The position numbers were made by a program, and so were the translations under genes. This document shows, one piece after another, positions 32,107 through 38,841 of a stretch of DNA of 64,000 nucleotides. Source of the stretch: Streptomyces orinoci (GTDB lineage Bacteria > Actinomycetota > Actinomycetes > Streptomycetales > Streptomycetaceae); contig NZ_PHNC01000031.1 in assembly GCF_003121295.1 (NCBI RefSeq), positions 312,439 through 376,438 on the forward strand, written 5' to 3'. Every line of letters begins with the position of its first letter. Within the stretch, counting starts at the first letter, position 1. The notes beneath the pieces were generated by a model. That model was not told where the DNA came from and made no database searches. It worked only from the letters and a program-made list of their open reading frames with translations.

Positions 32107-34785
32107 GTGAGCGTCCCCGAGCCCATGGACGACCCCTGGGCCGACGGCGGCCCCGGCGACCGGCTGCCCTTCCCCCGCTCCCGGCGCGGCGAGGGCAAGC
32201 CCCGCGGCGGCGAGGAGGACGCCCCCTGGCAGAGCTCCCAGGGCGGCTTCGAGCGGGTGCCCCCGCAGGACGTCGAGGCCGAGCAGTCGGTGCTCGGCGG
32301 CATGCTGCTCTCCAAGGACGCCATCGCGGATGTGGTGGAGGTGCTCAAGGGCACCGATTTCTACAAGCCCGCGCACGAGACGATCTACCAGGCCATCCTG
32401 GACCTCTATGCCAAGGGCGAGCCCGCCGACCCGATCACGGTCGCCGCCGAGCTCACCAAGCGCGGTGAGATCACCCGGGTCGGTGGCGCGGCCTATCTGC
32501 ACACCCTGGTCCAGACCGTCCCCACCGCGGCCAACGCGGAGTACTATGCCGAGATCGTCCATGAACGGGCCGTGCTGCGCCGCCTGGTGGAGGCGGGCAC
32601 CCGCATCACCCAGATGGGATACGCGGCCGATGGCGATGTGGACGACATCGTCAACAACGCCCAGGCCGAGATCTACGCGGTCACCGAGCAGCGCACCAGC
32701 GAGGACTATCTGCCGCTGGGCGACATCATGGAGGGCGCGCTCGACGAGATCGAGGCCATTGGCTCGCGCAGCGGCCAGATGTCCGGGGTTCCCACCGGCT
32801 TCAGCGACCTGGATGCCCTCACCAACGGCCTGCACCCCGGCCAGATGATCGTCATCGCGGCCCGGCCTGCCATGGGTAAGGCGCTTGCGCTGGACACTCC
32901 GCTGCCCACCCCTGCCGGCTGGACCACCATGGGCGAGGTCCGGGTCGGGGACTTCCTGCTCGGGGCGGACGGCAAGCCGACGAGGGTGGTCGCCGTGACC
33001 GACATCATGGTCGATCGCCCTTGCTACGAGATCGTCTTCGACGACGGCACCACGGTGGTCGCCGATGCCGATCACCAGTGGCTCACCGACACCCGCGCCT
33101 CCCGCCGTTCCGGCACCGCCGTGGCCTCGGTCAGGACGACCAAGGAGATCGCCGCGACGGTGCGTTGTGGTGCCGAGCGGCGGATGAACCACTCGGTGCG
33201 CAACACGGCGGCCCTTGACCTGCCCGCACAGGAGTTGCCTGTCCCGCCCTATACGCTCGGCGCCTGGCTCGGCGATGGCAGCAGCGGTGCGGCTCAGATC
33301 ACCACGGCGGATCCGGAAATTCTGCGCCGTGTCGAGGCGGACGGGTTCCGCACCCGGCAGGTGGGCACCACGCTGACCTACGCCCTGCGGCTCTCCGTTG
33401 ACGAGCCGGAGCTGCTGGAGCGTTCCTGTGTGGTGTGCGGCAAGAGCTTTGTGCCCAAGGTCGCCCATGTGCGCAGCTGTGGTCAGTCGTGCGGCGGCAA
33501 GGCGCGATTCATCTCCGAGCCGGTGCCGCACACCACGTGCGCCGACTGCGGCGCGGTGTGTTTCTCGCCATACGCCATTCCTCGCTGCCAGCGGTGCACC
33601 CGGGACCATGGCAGCCTGCTGGTCAGGCTTCGAGAGCTTGGTGTACTGGGCAACAAGCATATTCCGCAGGTGTACCTGCGCGGCTCCATCGCCCAGCGCA
33701 GGGCGCTGCTGGCCGGGCTGCTGGATACGGACGGTACGGTCAACCGAACCGGATCCGTGCAGTTCACGGTGACCAACAAGGCGCTGGCGGACGGGTTCTG
33801 CGAGCTGCTGGCCGGCCTGGGTTACCGGTATGGGCGGCAGGCCAGGCGCGTCAAGGGGCGCTCGGCGGATTCAGCGGTGGCCCATGTCATCACCTTCACG
33901 GCACTGGAGGATGTTTTCGGGCTGGAGCGCAAGCGCAAGACGCACCGGGAGCGTCGGCGTCCCGCCACCCCCCGGCTGGGGCAGCGGTACATCGCCGAGG
34001 TGCGCGAGGTCGCGAGCGTTCCGGTGCGTTGCGTCCAGGTGGACAACGAGGATCACATGTACCTCGCCACCCGGTCGATGGTCCCCACCCACAACTCCAC
34101 CTTGGCGCTGGACTTCGCCCGCGCCTGTTCCATCAAGCACGCCCTGCCCAGCGTGATCTTCTCGCTGGAAATGGGCCGCAATGAAATCGCCATGCGCCTG
34201 CTGTCGGCCGAGGCCCGGGTCGCCCTGCACCATATGCGTTCCGGTTCCATGACCGACGAGGACTGGACCCGGCTGGCCCGCCGGATGCCGGATGTCTCCG
34301 CCGCGCCGCTCTATATCGACGACTCCCCGAACCTGTCGATGATGGAGATCCGCGCCAAGTGCCGCCGGCTGAAGCAGCGCAATGACCTGAAGCTGATCGT
34401 CATCGACTACCTCCAGCTGATGCAGTCCGGCGGCGCCCGGCGCCCCGAGTCGCGTCAGCAGGAGGTCTCCGACATGTCCCGTAACCTCAAGCTCCTGGCC
34501 AAGGAGCTGGAGGTGCCGGTGATCGCGCTCTCCCAGCTGAACCGAGGCCCCGAGCAGCGCACCGACAAGAAGCCGATGGTCTCCGACCTGCGTGAGTCGG
34601 GTTCCATCGAGCAGGACGCCGACATGGTCATCCTGCTGCACCGCGAGGACGCCTATGAGAAGGAGTCCCCGCGGGCCGGTGAGGCCGACCTGATCGTCGC
34701 CAAGCACCGTAACGGCCCCACGGCCACCATCACGGTGGCCTTCCAGGGCCACTACTCGCGCTTTGTGGACATGGCGCAGACCTAG
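32107..34785 (+). CDS. dnaB: Replicative DNA helicase DnaB with an intein
   Basis: An 892-residue precursor. Host parts are residues 1-258 and 664-892, which join to a 487-residue helicase. The N-terminal primase-binding domain has VPPQDVEAEQSVLGGMLLSK. The RecA-like domain begins around GFSDLDALTNGLHPGQMIVIAARP. The intein (residues 259-663, see separate entry) splits Walker A between GK and S: AARPAMGK before it, STLALDF after it. Downstream come Walker B LIVIDYLQLMQ, the loop SRQQEVSDMSRNLKLLAKEL, and the arginine-finger region HRNGPTATI. DnaB unwinds the replication fork. The GTG at 32107 is chosen for the family start length and AGGTGGCAGG upstream. The TAG stop is part of the target duplication of the IS element behind it. 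Confidence 0.95.
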   Translation: MSVPEPMDDPWADGGPGDRLPFPRSRRGEGKPRGGEEDAPWQSSQGGFERVPPQDVEAEQSVLGGMLLSKDAIADVVEVLKGTDFYKPAHETIYQAILDLYAKGEPADPITVAAELTKRGEITRVGGAAYLHTLVQTVPTAANAEYYAEIVHERAVLRRLVEAGTRITQMGYAADGDVDDIVNNAQAEIYAVTEQRTSEDYLPLGDIMEGALDEIEAIGSRSGQMSGVPTGFSDLDALTNGLHPGQMIVIAARPAMGKALALDTPLPTPAGWTTMGEVRVGDFLLGADGKPTRVVAVTDIMVDRPCYEIVFDDGTTVVADADHQWLTDTRASRRSGTAVASVRTTKEIAATVRCGAERRMNHSVRNTAALDLPAQELPVPPYTLGAWLGDGSSGAAQITTADPEILRRVEADGFRTRQVGTTLTYALRLSVDEPELLERSCVVCGKSFVPKVAHVRSCGQSCGGKARFISEPVPHTTCADCGAVCFSPYAIPRCQRCTRDHGSLLVRLRELGVLGNKHIPQVYLRGSIAQRRALLAGLLDTDGTVNRTGSVQFTVTNKALADGFCELLAGLGYRYGRQARRVKGRSADSAVAHVITFTALEDVFGLERKRKTHRERRRPATPRLGQRYIAEVREVASVPVRCVQVDNEDHMYLATRSMVPTHNSTLALDFARACSIKHALPSVIFSLEMGRNEIAMRLLSAEARVALHHMRSGSMTDEDWTRLARRMPDVSAAPLYIDDSPNLSMMEIRAKCRRLKQRNDLKLIVIDYLQLMQSGGARRPESRQQEVSDMSRNLKLLAKELEVPVIALSQLNRGPEQRTDKKPMVSDLRESGSIEQDADMVILLHREDAYEKESPRAGEADLIVAKHRNGPTATITVAFQGHYSRFVDMAQT
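32881..34095 (+). other. DnaB intein, class 3-type, with LAGLIDADG endonuclease
   Basis: 405 residues (259-663 of the precursor). The first residue is Ala, not Cys or Ser. The triplet that defines class 3 inteins is present: Trp325 two residues after His323 in the TVVADADHQW block, Cys642 in VRCVQVD, and Thr661 just before the terminal His662-Asn663. The next residue is Ser664. The endonuclease core shows two LAGLIDADG blocks, TLGAWLGDG (383-391) and LLAGLLDTDG (534-543). Between them sits a Cys-rich insert. That the intein is active is inferred from these intact motifs; the precursor would otherwise be non-functional in an essential helicase. Confidence 0.88.
34783..34785. repeat. Target site duplication TAG (left copy, also the dnaB stop codon)
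   Basis: TAG at 34783-34785 and again at 35684-35686 flank the IS element. The left copy is the dnaB stop codon. Confidence 0.75.
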
Positions 34786-34800
34786 GGCCTTTCGTTTGGA

Positions 34801-35154
34801 TCATCGTGCTGACCAAAGGAAGATGCCCGCGATGTGAAGTCCGGCCATGTAGATGGTGGCGGTCTTCTCGTAGCGGGTCGCGATCCCTCGCCACTGCTTC
34901 AGGCGGTTGATGCACCGTTCGACGGTGTTGCGCAGCCTGTAGGTCTCGCGGTCGAAGGCCGGTGGCCTGCCGCCCCGGCTGCCGCGTCGAAGCCGGTGGC
35001 CCCGCTGGTCCGCCGGGACCGGGATGACCGCTCGGATGCCGCGCTTGCGCAGGTGGTCGCGGATCGCGCGGGACGAGTAGGCCCTGTCCGCCAGGACCAT
35101 GTCCGGCCTGGTGCGCGGACGACCACGTCGTCGGGGAACGCGCAGGCGGGCCAT
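34801..35154 (-). CDS. IS5-family transposase, second frame (orfB part)
   Basis: The C-terminal half of the transposase. The frame is open upstream to at least 35340, so the 35154 ATG is nominal, and the protein is more likely made by a -1 shift from the first frame near 35307-35315. It carries the second and third catalytic residues: Asp in MVLADRAYSSRAIRDHLRKR and Glu in RLRNTVERCINRLKQWRGIA (the IS5 E-helix). Upstream in the same frame, IGRSRGGLTTKIHLAAD matches the normal continuation of the first part. Joined, the two make one transposase of about 280 residues. Confidence 0.75.
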   Translation of the reverse strand: MARLRVPRRRGRPRTRPDMVLADRAYSSRAIRDHLRKRGIRAVIPVPADQRGHRLRRGSRGGRPPAFDRETYRLRNTVERCINRLKQWRGIATRYEKTATIYMAGLHIAGIFLWSAR

Positions 35155-35252
35155 GACGGCGGTGAAGGCAGGTGCATCACCAGCCTGGCCGGCGGTGAGG
35201 ACGAAGGCGAGGGGCCGGCAGCGGGCATCGGCCGCGAGGTGGATCTTGGTGG

Positions 35253-35645
35253 TCAGTCCGCCCCGGGACCGACCGATGGCGTGGTCGGCCGGTTCGCCGG
35301 CCGGGGCCCCTTTTTGCGGGCTCCGGCCGCGTGCTGGTGAGCACGCACGATCGTGGAGTCCACCGACACGGCCCAGGCCAGGTCCTCATCGGCATCGGCC
35401 TGGGCCATCAGCGTGGTGAAAACCCGCTGCCAGGTGCCGTCGAGGGCCCACATCCGCAGCCGGTTGTAGACACCTCTCCAGTTGCCGTACTTCTCCGGCA
35501 GGTGGACCCACTGCGTCCCGGTCTGGAACTTGAAGGAGATCGCGTCGATCATTTCCCGGTGATCCCGCCAGCGACCACCACGCTGCGGTGTCCGGTCCGG
35601 GAGCAACGGCTCAATCCGCGCCCACTGCGCATCTGTTAACGGCAC
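35253..35645 (-). CDS. IS5-family transposase, first frame (orfA part)
   Basis: The N-terminal half, 130 residues from a GTG at 35645. Visible are RIEPLLP, GGRWRDHREMIDAISFKFQ (IS5 N-terminal helices), and the first catalytic Asp in VSVDSTIVRAHQHAAGARKK. The frame then drifts into unrelated residues and stops. At codon 3 there is a TTA codon, so in Streptomyces its translation may depend on bldA tRNA. A run CAAAAAGGGG on this strand is the likely -1 slip site joining it to the second frame. Confidence 0.75.
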   Translation of the reverse strand: MPLTDAQWARIEPLLPDRTPQRGGRWRDHREMIDAISFKFQTGTQWVHLPEKYGNWRGVYNRLRMWALDGTWQRVFTTLMAQADADEDLAWAVSVDSTIVRAHQHAAGARKKGPRPANRPTTPSVGPGAD

Positions 35646-35683
35646 ACCCGGACCAACGACCGACTGATCCAAACGAAACTGCC

Positions 35684-35686
35684 TAG
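35684..35686. repeat. Target site duplication TAG (right copy)
   Basis: The TAG directly outside the right inverted repeat, matching the left copy at the dnaB stop. The sequence beyond it (GCCCTTTC) is host DNA. Confidence 0.7.
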
Positions 35687-35772
35687 GCCCTTTCAAGCAG
35701 GGGGTGGACCTGCCGCACCCGCACGCCGCACCGGCCCTCATCAGCCAGGCGTGGCCGGGGAGTTGAGCTACC

Positions 35773-36696
35773 TCACCACCCCGGCACCGGCGGCATGACC
35801 TCTGCCGGATCGGTCGGCGGAGCGACCGTCATCGGCGGTCTGGCATCGGGGTTGAGGTTCCGGTGCACCGCCCTTGCCACGGCGTTTATGGTGCTCACCC
35901 CGGTATTCATGGTGCGGTTGTGCTCGGTGAGTACCGAGATGGTGTAGTTGTGGCCGCCGCCGGTGAAGGCCCCAATGCTGTGCACCCGCCAGTCCTTTGA
36001 GGCGCTGCGCTGCAACCAGCCGTTCTTTACATGGACCTTGGCGTCGCCCGGCGCCCCGGTCGGGGTGCCCCAGCGCTGGGCCGGGATGACCTCGCTCATC
36101 AGGTCCAGGACATAGGCCCGCGAACTCGCCTTGAGCACCGCGTTGTCGGCGGTCAGCAGGGCCAGCAGCCGCTGCTGGTCGCGGGCCGTGATCTGGGTCA
36201 GGCCCCAGTAGCCATTGGCCCCGGGGACGGTATGGGTCATTCCGGCGGCCCGTACAAAGGCTCTTACTCTGGCCACGCCCAGCCGTTTCCAGAGTGCGGT
36301 GGTGCTGGCGTTGTCCGACTCGGTGATCATCTTCCGCGCCCACCGGGTCTCCTCCCGGGTGAGGGTCCGGTGCCGCTGGTCCGCGTCCCAGAGCAGGGTG
36401 GCCAGTACGGTCACCTTGACCACGCTGGCGGAGTCGAAGCGCTGGTTCTCCCGCAGGGTGCAACTGGTCCCGGTGGCCGGGTCGTGCAGGGCGAGCGCGG
36501 TGACGGACGACCGTCCGCGCAGGGCCGCCTCAATGTCCTTGACCAGCTTCGCCGCCAGTCCCGGCTTCGCCGAGCTGCAGACCACCCGGGGAGTTGCCGC
36601 CGCCGCAGGGGGTATGGCGGCGGCCATCAGGGTTCCGGCGGCCAGAGCCATGGACAGTAAGCCGCCGGTGCGCCGGGATATGCGGTGGTGCGTCAC
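35773..36696 (-). CDS. Secreted class A beta-lactamase-related serine hydrolase
   Basis: A 307-residue exported protein: the signal peptide is at residues 1-34 (LLSMALAAGTLMAAAIPPAAAA). The serine-hydrolase motifs are SVVK (Ser91, Lys94), SDN (127-129) and KNG in HVKNGW, near 245. KNG replaces the usual KTG, and the WxGRT-like omega-loop glutamate is not obvious, so it may be a penicillin-binding esterase or weak beta-lactamase rather than a resistance enzyme. It stands alone just beyond the IS element and is divergent from a TetR gene. A Pro-rich tail ends the protein. Confidence 0.78.
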   Translation of the reverse strand: MTHHRISRRTGGLLSMALAAGTLMAAAIPPAAAATPRVVCSSAKPGLAAKLVKDIEAALRGRSSVTALALHDPATGTSCTLRENQRFDSASVVKVTVLATLLWDADQRHRTLTREETRWARKMITESDNASTTALWKRLGVARVRAFVRAAGMTHTVPGANGYWGLTQITARDQQRLLALLTADNAVLKASSRAYVLDLMSEVIPAQRWGTPTGAPGDAKVHVKNGWLQRSASKDWRVHSIGAFTGGGHNYTISVLTEHNRTMNTGVSTINAVARAVHRNLNPDARPPMTVAPPTDPAEVMPPVPGW

Positions 36697-36788
36697 TAAC
36701 GGTCCCCCCTCGATCGGTCACGGGGAGCACACCGGCGGTGTACTCATCGCACTTGACTGGCCGACCAGGTAAAAGGTTGCGCACCCGT

Positions 36789-36814
36789 CAACCGGCACAA
36801 CCGGCTCAACCGGC
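36789..36814. repeat. Three direct CAACCGGC repeats in the TetR promoter
   Basis: CAACCGGC at 36789, 36798 and 36807, nine bases apart, plus a related TTAACCGGC at 36842. They lie just upstream of the probable TetR promoter and could bind a regulator. Confidence 0.6.
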
Positions 36815-36825
36815 CGAAGAAGTTC

Positions 36826-36856
36826 TTGACTTGCGAGTACATTAACCGGCTAGGCT
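36826..36856 (+). promoter_or_regulatory. Promoter of a TetR gene (leaderless)
   Basis: -35 TTGACT (36826-36831), 19-base spacer, -10 TAGGCT (36851-36856). The ATG at 36864 is seven bases further, with no ribosome site. Confidence 0.6.
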
Positions 36857-36863
36857 GTGGCAC

Positions 36864-37442
36864 ATGGGCAGACCGAAGCAGTTCGACCCCGAACTCGCCG
36901 TGGAACGGGCGATGGAGGTCTTCTGGCGCAAGGGCTATGCCGCCACCACGCCGCAGGACCTGGTGGACGCTCTGGGCATCGGCAAGGGCAGCCTCTACCA
37001 CGCCTTCGGCAGCAAGCGCGCCCTGTTCGACCTGGCGCTGCGCCGCTACCGGGACAGTCGGGCGGTTGCCCTGACCGAACTGCTGGACCGGCCGGGTCCG
37101 GTGAAGGAACGGCTCCGCGAGGTGCTGCTGTTGCTGCTGGAGAGGGACTTCGCCGACCCCGACCGGCGCGGCTGTCTGGCCGTCAGCACCGCTGCGCAGC
37201 TGGGAAGTTGTGATGAACAGGCCGTGGTCCAGGTGCGCCGGATGTTCGACCGCACCGAGGGCGCGTTCCGGTCGCTGATCGAAGAGGGCCGGCGCACGGG
37301 CGAGATCGACGCCTCCCGGGACGCCGCCGCCCTGGGCAGTCTGCTGCTGACCACCCTGGTGGGCCTGCGGACCACCGCCCGTGTCGAGGAGGACCCCCGG
37401 CGCCTGCGGCGCGCCGTGGATGCCCTGCTCGACTCACTCTGA
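36864..37442 (+). CDS. TetR/AcrR family transcriptional regulator
   Basis: A 192-residue TetR regulator. The N-terminal HTH is clear: ERAMEVFWRKGYAATTPQDLVDALGIGKGSLYHAFGSKRALFDLAL (about residues 14-59). The ligand domain (LREVLLLLLERDFADPDRRGCLAVSTAAQLG) resembles TetR regulators of short-chain dehydrogenase or drug genes. It begins a rightward pair with the SDR gene 86 bases downstream. An AACCGGC-repeat region upstream and a GGCCGGT inverted repeat downstream could be its operators. Confidence 0.88.
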   Translation: MGRPKQFDPELAVERAMEVFWRKGYAATTPQDLVDALGIGKGSLYHAFGSKRALFDLALRRYRDSRAVALTELLDRPGPVKERLREVLLLLLERDFADPDRRGCLAVSTAAQLGSCDEQAVVQVRRMFDRTEGAFRSLIEEGRRTGEIDASRDAAALGSLLLTTLVGLRTTARVEEDPRRLRRAVDALLDSL

Positions 37443-37460
37443 CCAACGTCTGCTCCATTA

Positions 37461-37481
37461 CGGCCGGTTGACCACCGGCCG
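37461..37481. promoter_or_regulatory. Inverted repeat between TetR and SDR genes (operator or terminator)
   Basis: CGGCCGGT, five bases, ACCGGCCG, followed by CTTTTC. It could end the TetR transcript or, with its ACCGG half-sites, be a TetR operator for the SDR gene. Confidence 0.5.
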
Positions 37482-37528
37482 CTTTTCAGCCGTAGTTCTG
37501 TACCTGTGATTCAAAAAAGGGAGATCCC

Positions 37529-38311
37529 ATGGACCTGCGACTCCACTCCAAGACCGCCGTGGTCACCGGTGCCGGCCGGGGCATCGGGCTGGCCACCGTC
37601 AAGGCGCTGACCGCCGAGGGCGTACGCGTCCTGGGCGCCGCCCGCACCATCACCCCGGAGCTGACGGCCACCGGCGCGTTCACCGTCGCCGCCGATCTGA
37701 GCACCGCCGAGGGCGCCACCCACCTCATCGAGCGCGCCCTTGACCAACTCGGCGGCATTGACCTGCTGGTGAACAATGTGGGCGTCAATGAGACCGTCAA
37801 GCCCGGCGGTTTCGGCGAGACCGATGACGCCGACTGGCAGGCCGTCCTGGATCTGGTGCTGCTGAGCGCGGTCCGGGTCACCCGGGCCGCCCTGCCCAGC
37901 CTGATCGAACGGCGCGGCTCGGTGGTCAATGTCTCCTCCATCAACTCCCGTCTCCCCGCGGCCGGTCCGGTGGCCTACAGCGTGGCCAAGGCGGCGCTCA
38001 CCGCGCTGGGCAAGTCGCTGGCCGAGGAGTTCGGGCCGCAGGGCGTGCGGGTGAACACCGTCTCCCCGGGCGTGGTCCGCACCGCCGTCTGGGACGACCC
38101 GAACGGATACGCCGGACAGCTGGCCGAGTCCCTGGGCACCGACCTGCCCGGGCTGCTGAAGTCGGTGCCCGAGCGGTTCGGCATCACCAGCGGCCGGATC
38201 ACCGAACCGGAGGAGGTGGCCGCCCTGATCGTCTTCCTGCTCTCCGATGCCGCCGGGAACATCCTCGGTACGGAGCACCTGATCGACGGCGGAACGGTCA
38301 AGACTCTCTGA
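37529..38311 (+). CDS. Short-chain dehydrogenase/reductase (SDR)
   Basis: A 260-residue classical SDR oxidoreductase. Cofactor motif TGAGRGIG (about residues 14-21), structural NNVG, catalytic Ser in VNVSSINSRL, and YSVAK with Tyr and Lys. The C-terminus ends LIDGGTVKTL. The substrate is unknown. A GGGAGAT ribosome site precedes ATG 37529. It follows a TetR regulator, which likely controls it. An 18-bp tandem duplication spans its stop codon. Confidence 0.88.
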   Translation: MDLRLHSKTAVVTGAGRGIGLATVKALTAEGVRVLGAARTITPELTATGAFTVAADLSTAEGATHLIERALDQLGGIDLLVNNVGVNETVKPGGFGETDDADWQAVLDLVLLSAVRVTRAALPSLIERRGSVVNVSSINSRLPAAGPVAYSVAKAALTALGKSLAEEFGPQGVRVNTVSPGVVRTAVWDDPNGYAGQLAESLGTDLPGLLKSVPERFGITSGRITEPEEVAALIVFLLSDAAGNILGTEHLIDGGTVKTL

Positions 38312-38327
38312 ACGGTCAAAGCCCTCT
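38292..38327. repeat. 18-bp tandem duplication across the SDR stop codon
   Basis: GAACGGTCAAGACTCTCT (38292-38309) is followed by GAACGGTCAAAGCCCTCT (38310-38327), with three differences. The SDR stop codon lies at the junction. Confidence 0.7.
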
Positions 38328-38341
38328 GAGCCCGGGGAAGT

Positions 38342-38794
38342 TCAGCGGACACCAGGGGTGGCGCGGGTGGTGACATTGATGCGGTTCCACACATTGGCCG
38401 TGCAGATCACCGAGATCAGACCGGCCAGCTGTGGCTCGTCGAAGTGCTCGGCGGCCTGCCGGTACACCTCCTCCGGGACGCCACCCGGCAGCAGGGTGAC
38501 CGCCTCGGTGAGGGCCAGCGCCGCCCGCTCGGCCGCGGTGTAGAGCAGCGACTCCCGCCAGCCGCTGAGCTGGTAGATGCGCTGCTCGGTCTCGCCCGCC
38601 CCACGGGCGTCACTGGTGTGGTACTCGATGCAGTAGGTGCAGTGGTTGAGCTGTGAGGTCCGGATCTGCACCAGTTCCAGGACCACCGGGTCCAGGCTCT
38701 CCTTGGCGGCCGCGTCCAGGGCCAGTACGGCCTTGAAGACCTTGGGGGCGGTGGTGCGGAAGTCCAAGCGGGGGGTGTGCCGTAGCTGAGTCAT
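38342..38794 (-). CDS. Carboxymuconolactone decarboxylase/AhpD-like protein
   Basis: A 150-residue AhpD-like alkylhydroperoxidase-domain protein. The redox pair HCTYCIEYHT (Cys-x2-Cys-x3-His, about residues 54-61) is the AhpD signature, followed by ERAALALTEAVT. It may reduce peroxides or disulfides. ATG 38794 is preferred: TAGCGT lies seven bases upstream with no ribosome site, giving a leaderless start. A GTG nine bases upstream is the alternative. It is divergent from the MocR gene. Confidence 0.85.
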   Translation of the reverse strand: MTQLRHTPRLDFRTTAPKVFKAVLALDAAAKESLDPVVLELVQIRTSQLNHCTYCIEYHTSDARGAGETEQRIYQLSGWRESLLYTAAERAALALTEAVTLLPGGVPEEVYRQAAEHFDEPQLAGLISVICTANVWNRINVTTRATPGVR

Positions 38795-38801
38795 AAGCAC
38801 C

Positions 38802-38833
38802 ACGCTAGGCAGCCGGGCGACCCCGGATAGGGT
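38802..38833. promoter_or_regulatory. Back-to-back leaderless promoters (AhpD-like and MocR)
   Basis: On the minus strand TAGCGT (38807-38802) serves ATG 38794. On the plus strand TAGGGT (38828-38833) serves ATG 38842. The two -10 boxes are about 20 bases apart, so MocR may control both directions. Confidence 0.5.
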
Positions 38834-38841
38834 GCGTTTCC

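Larger units (their letters stand above)
34786..35683. mobile_element. IS5-family insertion sequence (IS427-like)
   Basis: An 898-bp element. Its ends are inverted repeats: the left end carries TTTCGTTTGGATCA after GGCC, and the right end, read inward, carries the same 14 bases after GGCAG. A TAG trinucleotide flanks both sides. It encodes a DDE transposase in two overlapping frames on the minus strand. Length, two-frame design and TNA target duplication fit the IS427 group of IS5. Confidence 0.85.
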
